Shown one piece after another: positions 62,105-64,000 of a DNA stretch of 64,000 nt. The translations under genes and the position numbers were made by a program. How positions within the stretch are numbered: position 1 is the first letter of the stretch; the number at the start of each line of letters is the position of its first letter. The DNA lies in assembly GCA_016209205.1 (NCBI GenBank), contig JACQWQ010000026.1, positions 1 to 64,000 on the forward strand, written 5' to 3'. The stretch comes from Chloroflexota bacterium. GTDB lineage: Bacteria > Chloroflexota > Anaerolineae > UBA4142 > SHND01. The notes beneath the pieces were generated by a model. It had not been told where the DNA came from. It made no database searches and saw only the letters and a program-made list of their open reading frames with translations.

Positions 62105-62265
62105 ATGGAGAGAGGGGGAGGGGGAGAGAGGGGGAGGGGGGGAGAGGGAGAGAGGGAGCGATGGAGCGATGGAGCGATGGAACGATGGAGCGATGGAGCG
62201 ATGGAGCGATAGAGTGATGGAGCGATGGAACGATGGAGCGATGGAGCGATAGAGTGATGGAGCGC
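62105..62265. repeat. gagagggggaggg and gatggagcgatggagc tandem arrays
   Basis: About 50 bp of G/A-rich text is followed by about 12 units of gatggagc/gatggaac. Long open frames through it are artefacts. 62270-62400 continues with gatacgcgatatgcgattcg words; 62400-62590 shows no gene. Confidence 0.92.
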
Positions 62266-62593
62266 GTAAAACTGCCTGTCCCGAACCGAGTGAGGGATGA
62301 AACGAGATGCGAGAAACGAGAGACGATACGCGATATGCGATTCGCGATACGCGATACGCGAGGTGACGGAGCAAGGCGGAGGACGAGCATGGTGGGCGCT
62401 CCTTTCCAAAACGTGTTTAGAAAACTGTGTCAGCGCAAACGTAACAGCGGGCGCATTATTTATCCGTTTTGGAGCTGTGTCCATTTGCCGCCTATCTTGT
62501 GATCGCGCAGTTGGACTGCGCGATGCCGCGCGTCAGACCGCCCCCGCGGCTCCCGGGCTTTATTCATTCATGCCGCGCTGCGTCATAAACCTA

Positions 62594-62655
62594 TTGACGC
62601 GCGCGCAAAGCAATGCTATACTCTCTCTACCGACCGTTAGGTAGAATCGGTCGCT
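62594..62655 (+). promoter_or_regulatory. promoter and operator of the TetR-family gene
   Basis: TTGACG (62594-62599), exactly 17 bp, TATACT (62617-62622). An imperfect dyad around the start of transcription (cgaccgttaggtagaatcgg, 62631-62650, arms cgacc and ggtcg) fits an autoregulatory TetR-type operator. Confidence 0.85.
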
Positions 62656-62702
62656 AGTGATCGCGTTTGTGACGCACTGCGTCACAAAGCGAACGGGAGA
62701 CT

Positions 62703-63434
62703 ATGGCGTCTCATACTCGACGAACGAGCTCCGGGCGCGTCAACGGACGCGCGCCAACCGCATCCACCCCGCCTTCCTCTGTGCGCCTGCCTGCGCCGCG
62801 CGACGGCGCAGCGCCGCGCGCAAAATCGCCTGCCCCCGCCAACCACGCTAAACAAGCTGAAATTTTCGCCGCCGCCCTGCGCCTCTTTCAAGCCAAGGGC
62901 TATCACGGCGCGTCCATGCAAGACCTCGCCAACGCCGTCGGCATGCAAAAGGCATCCCTCTATTACTATTTTCACAGCAAAGAAGAATTGCTCGTGCAGG
63001 TCTGCGAACGCGGCACCGGCGCGTTCACGCAAGAATTGGCAGAAATCGTTGCGTCCGATTTGAACGCGAGCGAAAAATTGCGCCGCGCGTTGGAATGTCA
63101 TCTCGTCGCGTTGTGCGAGCAGCTCGACCTCTTTACCGTGTTTCTCCGCGAACAAAAATTTCTCGGCGCCGCGCAAAAGAAACAGCTGCGCGGCGAAGGC
63201 AAAAAACATGCCGAACTGTTGGCGACGATTCTGGCGCAAGGCATCGCGACGGGCGAATTCCGCGCGGTGAATGTGACGGTGACGACGCTGGCGCTGCTCG
63301 GCATGTGCAATTGGTTGTACGAGTGGTACTCGCCCGACGGCGCGCTGACCCCGCGCGAAATTGCCGCCATGTTTGCGGAATTGGTGTTGAACGGTTTGGC
63401 GCAAGATACACGCAAGGCAAAGAGAAACAAGTAA
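62703..63434 (+). CDS. TetR/AcrR-family transcriptional regulator
   Basis: 243 aa. GGGAG lies 5 bp before ATG 62703. An unusual 48-residue Pro/Ala/Ser-rich N-terminal tail (RAPTASTPPSSVRLPAPRDG) precedes the helix-turn-helix: AEIFAAALRLFQAKGYHGAS, MQDLANAVGMQKASLYYYFH. The C-terminal ligand domain (LECHLVALCEQLDLFTVFLR, EFRAVNVTVTTLALLGMCNW) is like those of lipid or acyl-CoA responsive members. The clear promoter and dyad upstream suggest autorepression. Neighbouring targets are not evident. Confidence 0.94.
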   Translation: MASHTRRTSSGRVNGRAPTASTPPSSVRLPAPRDGAAPRAKSPAPANHAKQAEIFAAALRLFQAKGYHGASMQDLANAVGMQKASLYYYFHSKEELLVQVCERGTGAFTQELAEIVASDLNASEKLRRALECHLVALCEQLDLFTVFLREQKFLGAAQKKQLRGEGKKHAELLATILAQGIATGEFRAVNVTVTTLALLGMCNWLYEWYSPDGALTPREIAAMFAELVLNGLAQDTRKAKRNK

Positions 63435-63690
63435 TCAGTGACCAGTAATCAGTGACCAGTAATCAGTGACCAGTAATCAGTAATCAGTGATCAGTGGACA
63501 GTGACCAGTAACCAGTAATCAGTGATCAGTGGACAGTGATCAGTGACTGATGACTGATGACTGATGACTGATGACTGATGACTGATGACTGATGACTGAT
63601 AACTGATAACTGATAACTGATAACTGATAACTGATGACTGATGACTGATGACTGATAACTGATAACTGATAACTGATGACTGATGACTGA
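63434..63690. repeat. cagtaatcagtgac / ctgatgactgat tandem arrays (inverted halves)
   Basis: About 110 bp of gtaatcagtgaccagt words is followed by about 150 bp of the complementary ctgatgactg / ctgataactg words, so the two halves can pair into a long hairpin. Largest example of this family in the window. Confidence 0.95.
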
Positions 63691-63710
63691 CCACCGGGAG
63701 GATTTTTACA

Positions 63711-64000
63711 ATGGCGTTGTTAGAAGTTGGTTCCAGCGCACCCGCATTCAAAGGGATGAATTTGTTGGGCGGGGAATTTGATTTTGAAACGCTCAAGGGC
63801 GCGAAAGGAATCGTCCTTACCTTTTCACCCGATCAAATCAATCCCGCACAGGTTTCGTGGGCGAAAAACTTGTACGAAAAAAATCGCGCCGACATCGAAA
63901 TGGTTTCCGTCACGCGCAAAATTCCGAGCGTCACGATGGCGAAAGCGTTTTTGATGCAGCTCGGGATCAAGTTCCCGGTGATATACGACCAAAAGCAAGA
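63711..64000 (+). CDS. partial AhpC/TSA-like redoxin lacking the usual peroxidatic Cys (runs off right edge)
   Basis: From ATG 63711 (GGGAGG 8 bp before) 96 codons are seen: MALLEVGSSAPAFKGMNLLG, then GIVLTFSPDQINPAQVSWAK, then FLMQLGIKFPVIYDQ. This is the thioredoxin-fold start of an alkyl hydroperoxide reductase/TSA protein (GSSAPAF, LGIKFPVIYD). The place where peroxiredoxins have PxxxTxxC reads SPDQINPAQVSW, so the peroxidatic Cys is missing. It may be a non-peroxidase redoxin-like protein; the rest lies outside the window. Confidence 0.75.
   Translation, partial: MALLEVGSSAPAFKGMNLLGGEFDFETLKGAKGIVLTFSPDQINPAQVSWAKNLYEKNRADIEMVSVTRKIPSVTMAKAFLMQLGIKFPVIYDQKQ

Noticed and set aside
62018-62502. 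Plus- and minus-strand frames through the gatggagc array
   Set aside because: Open in several frames only because the repeat unit lacks stops; no SD, no domain.
63434-63690. Possible CRISPR array or origin iterons
   Set aside because: Decamer units with no spacers, and the two halves are inverted copies of the same simple repeat found in many other gaps; no replication gene nearby.

Overview
The window looks like a chromosomal piece of a filamentous or multicellular-type bacterium, most likely a Chloroflexota member (Anaerolineae-like). This is inferred, not proven. The reasons are Pro/Thr-rich secreted proteins with TPTxTPT linkers, a TPT-containing PpiC foldase, GT-C membrane proteins of the PTPS-related type, a RecQ-ComF fusion, and abundant low-complexity and palindromic repeats between and inside genes. 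No rRNA, tRNA or CRISPR array was recognised.

Layout. (1) 0.2-5.3 kb: a complete diversity-generating retroelement (DGR) on the minus strand, in the order target gene, avd, template repeat, reverse transcriptase. Its target is a NACHT-type NTPase with a C-terminal FGE-sulfatase/C-type-lectin-fold domain. The 122-bp VR and TR differ at 13 positions, and 12 of these are TR adenines. (2) 5.4-14.9 kb: polysaccharide and housekeeping genes (GT2, polyprenyl synthase, TatD, phosphohexomutase, GDP-mannose 4,6-dehydratase carrying a 439-aa intein at the active site, and its reductase partner Rmd). (3) 14.9-24.8 kb: an accessory patchwork. It holds two copies of a degenerate LuxR-type response regulator with the same flanking sites, secreted proteins and their decayed copies, a PIN toxin-antitoxin pair, murA and rmd debris, a 230-bp MITE with perfect 31-bp ends, an M23 peptidase gene broken by an 8-bp duplication, and murA with Asp in place of the catalytic Cys. 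(4) 24.8-32 kb: methyl-cycle genes (metK, ahcY, adenosine-kinase-like, mtnA). mtnA lies behind a SAM-I riboswitch whose P3 arm is enlarged by a genomic repeat, and it heads a compact run mtnA-mazE-mazF-dinB(broken)-DUF3800. Two tandem structured RNAs sit between DUF3800 and the adenosine kinase. (5) 32-42 kb: three paralogous GT-C-like membrane proteins, an OmpR-type regulator, a LysM protein, a chimeric higBA remnant and a homocysteine methyltransferase/MTHFR fusion. (6) 42-54 kb: RecQ-HRDC-ComF, DprA, HicAB, a fused ATPase/TPR/thioredoxin-reductase-like gene with a cNMP-binding histidine kinase, and small enzymes. (7) 53-64 kb: PpiC foldase, the rpsF-ssb-rpsR operon, a large secreted LCAT-like lipase gene with two frameshifts, a TetR regulator with a clear promoter/operator, and a partial peroxiredoxin-like gene.

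How it works together: SAM use and recycling (metK, ahcY, adenosine kinase, mtnA, homocysteine methyltransferase/MTHFR) forms a dispersed methyl-cycle set with riboswitch control of at least mtnA. PMM/PGM, GMD and Rmd would make GDP-D-rhamnose for surface glycans, with the GT2 and GT-C proteins as possible users. Conflict functions (DGR-diversified NACHT sensor, PIN, MazF and HicA toxins, DUF3800 with structured RNAs) are interspersed among them.
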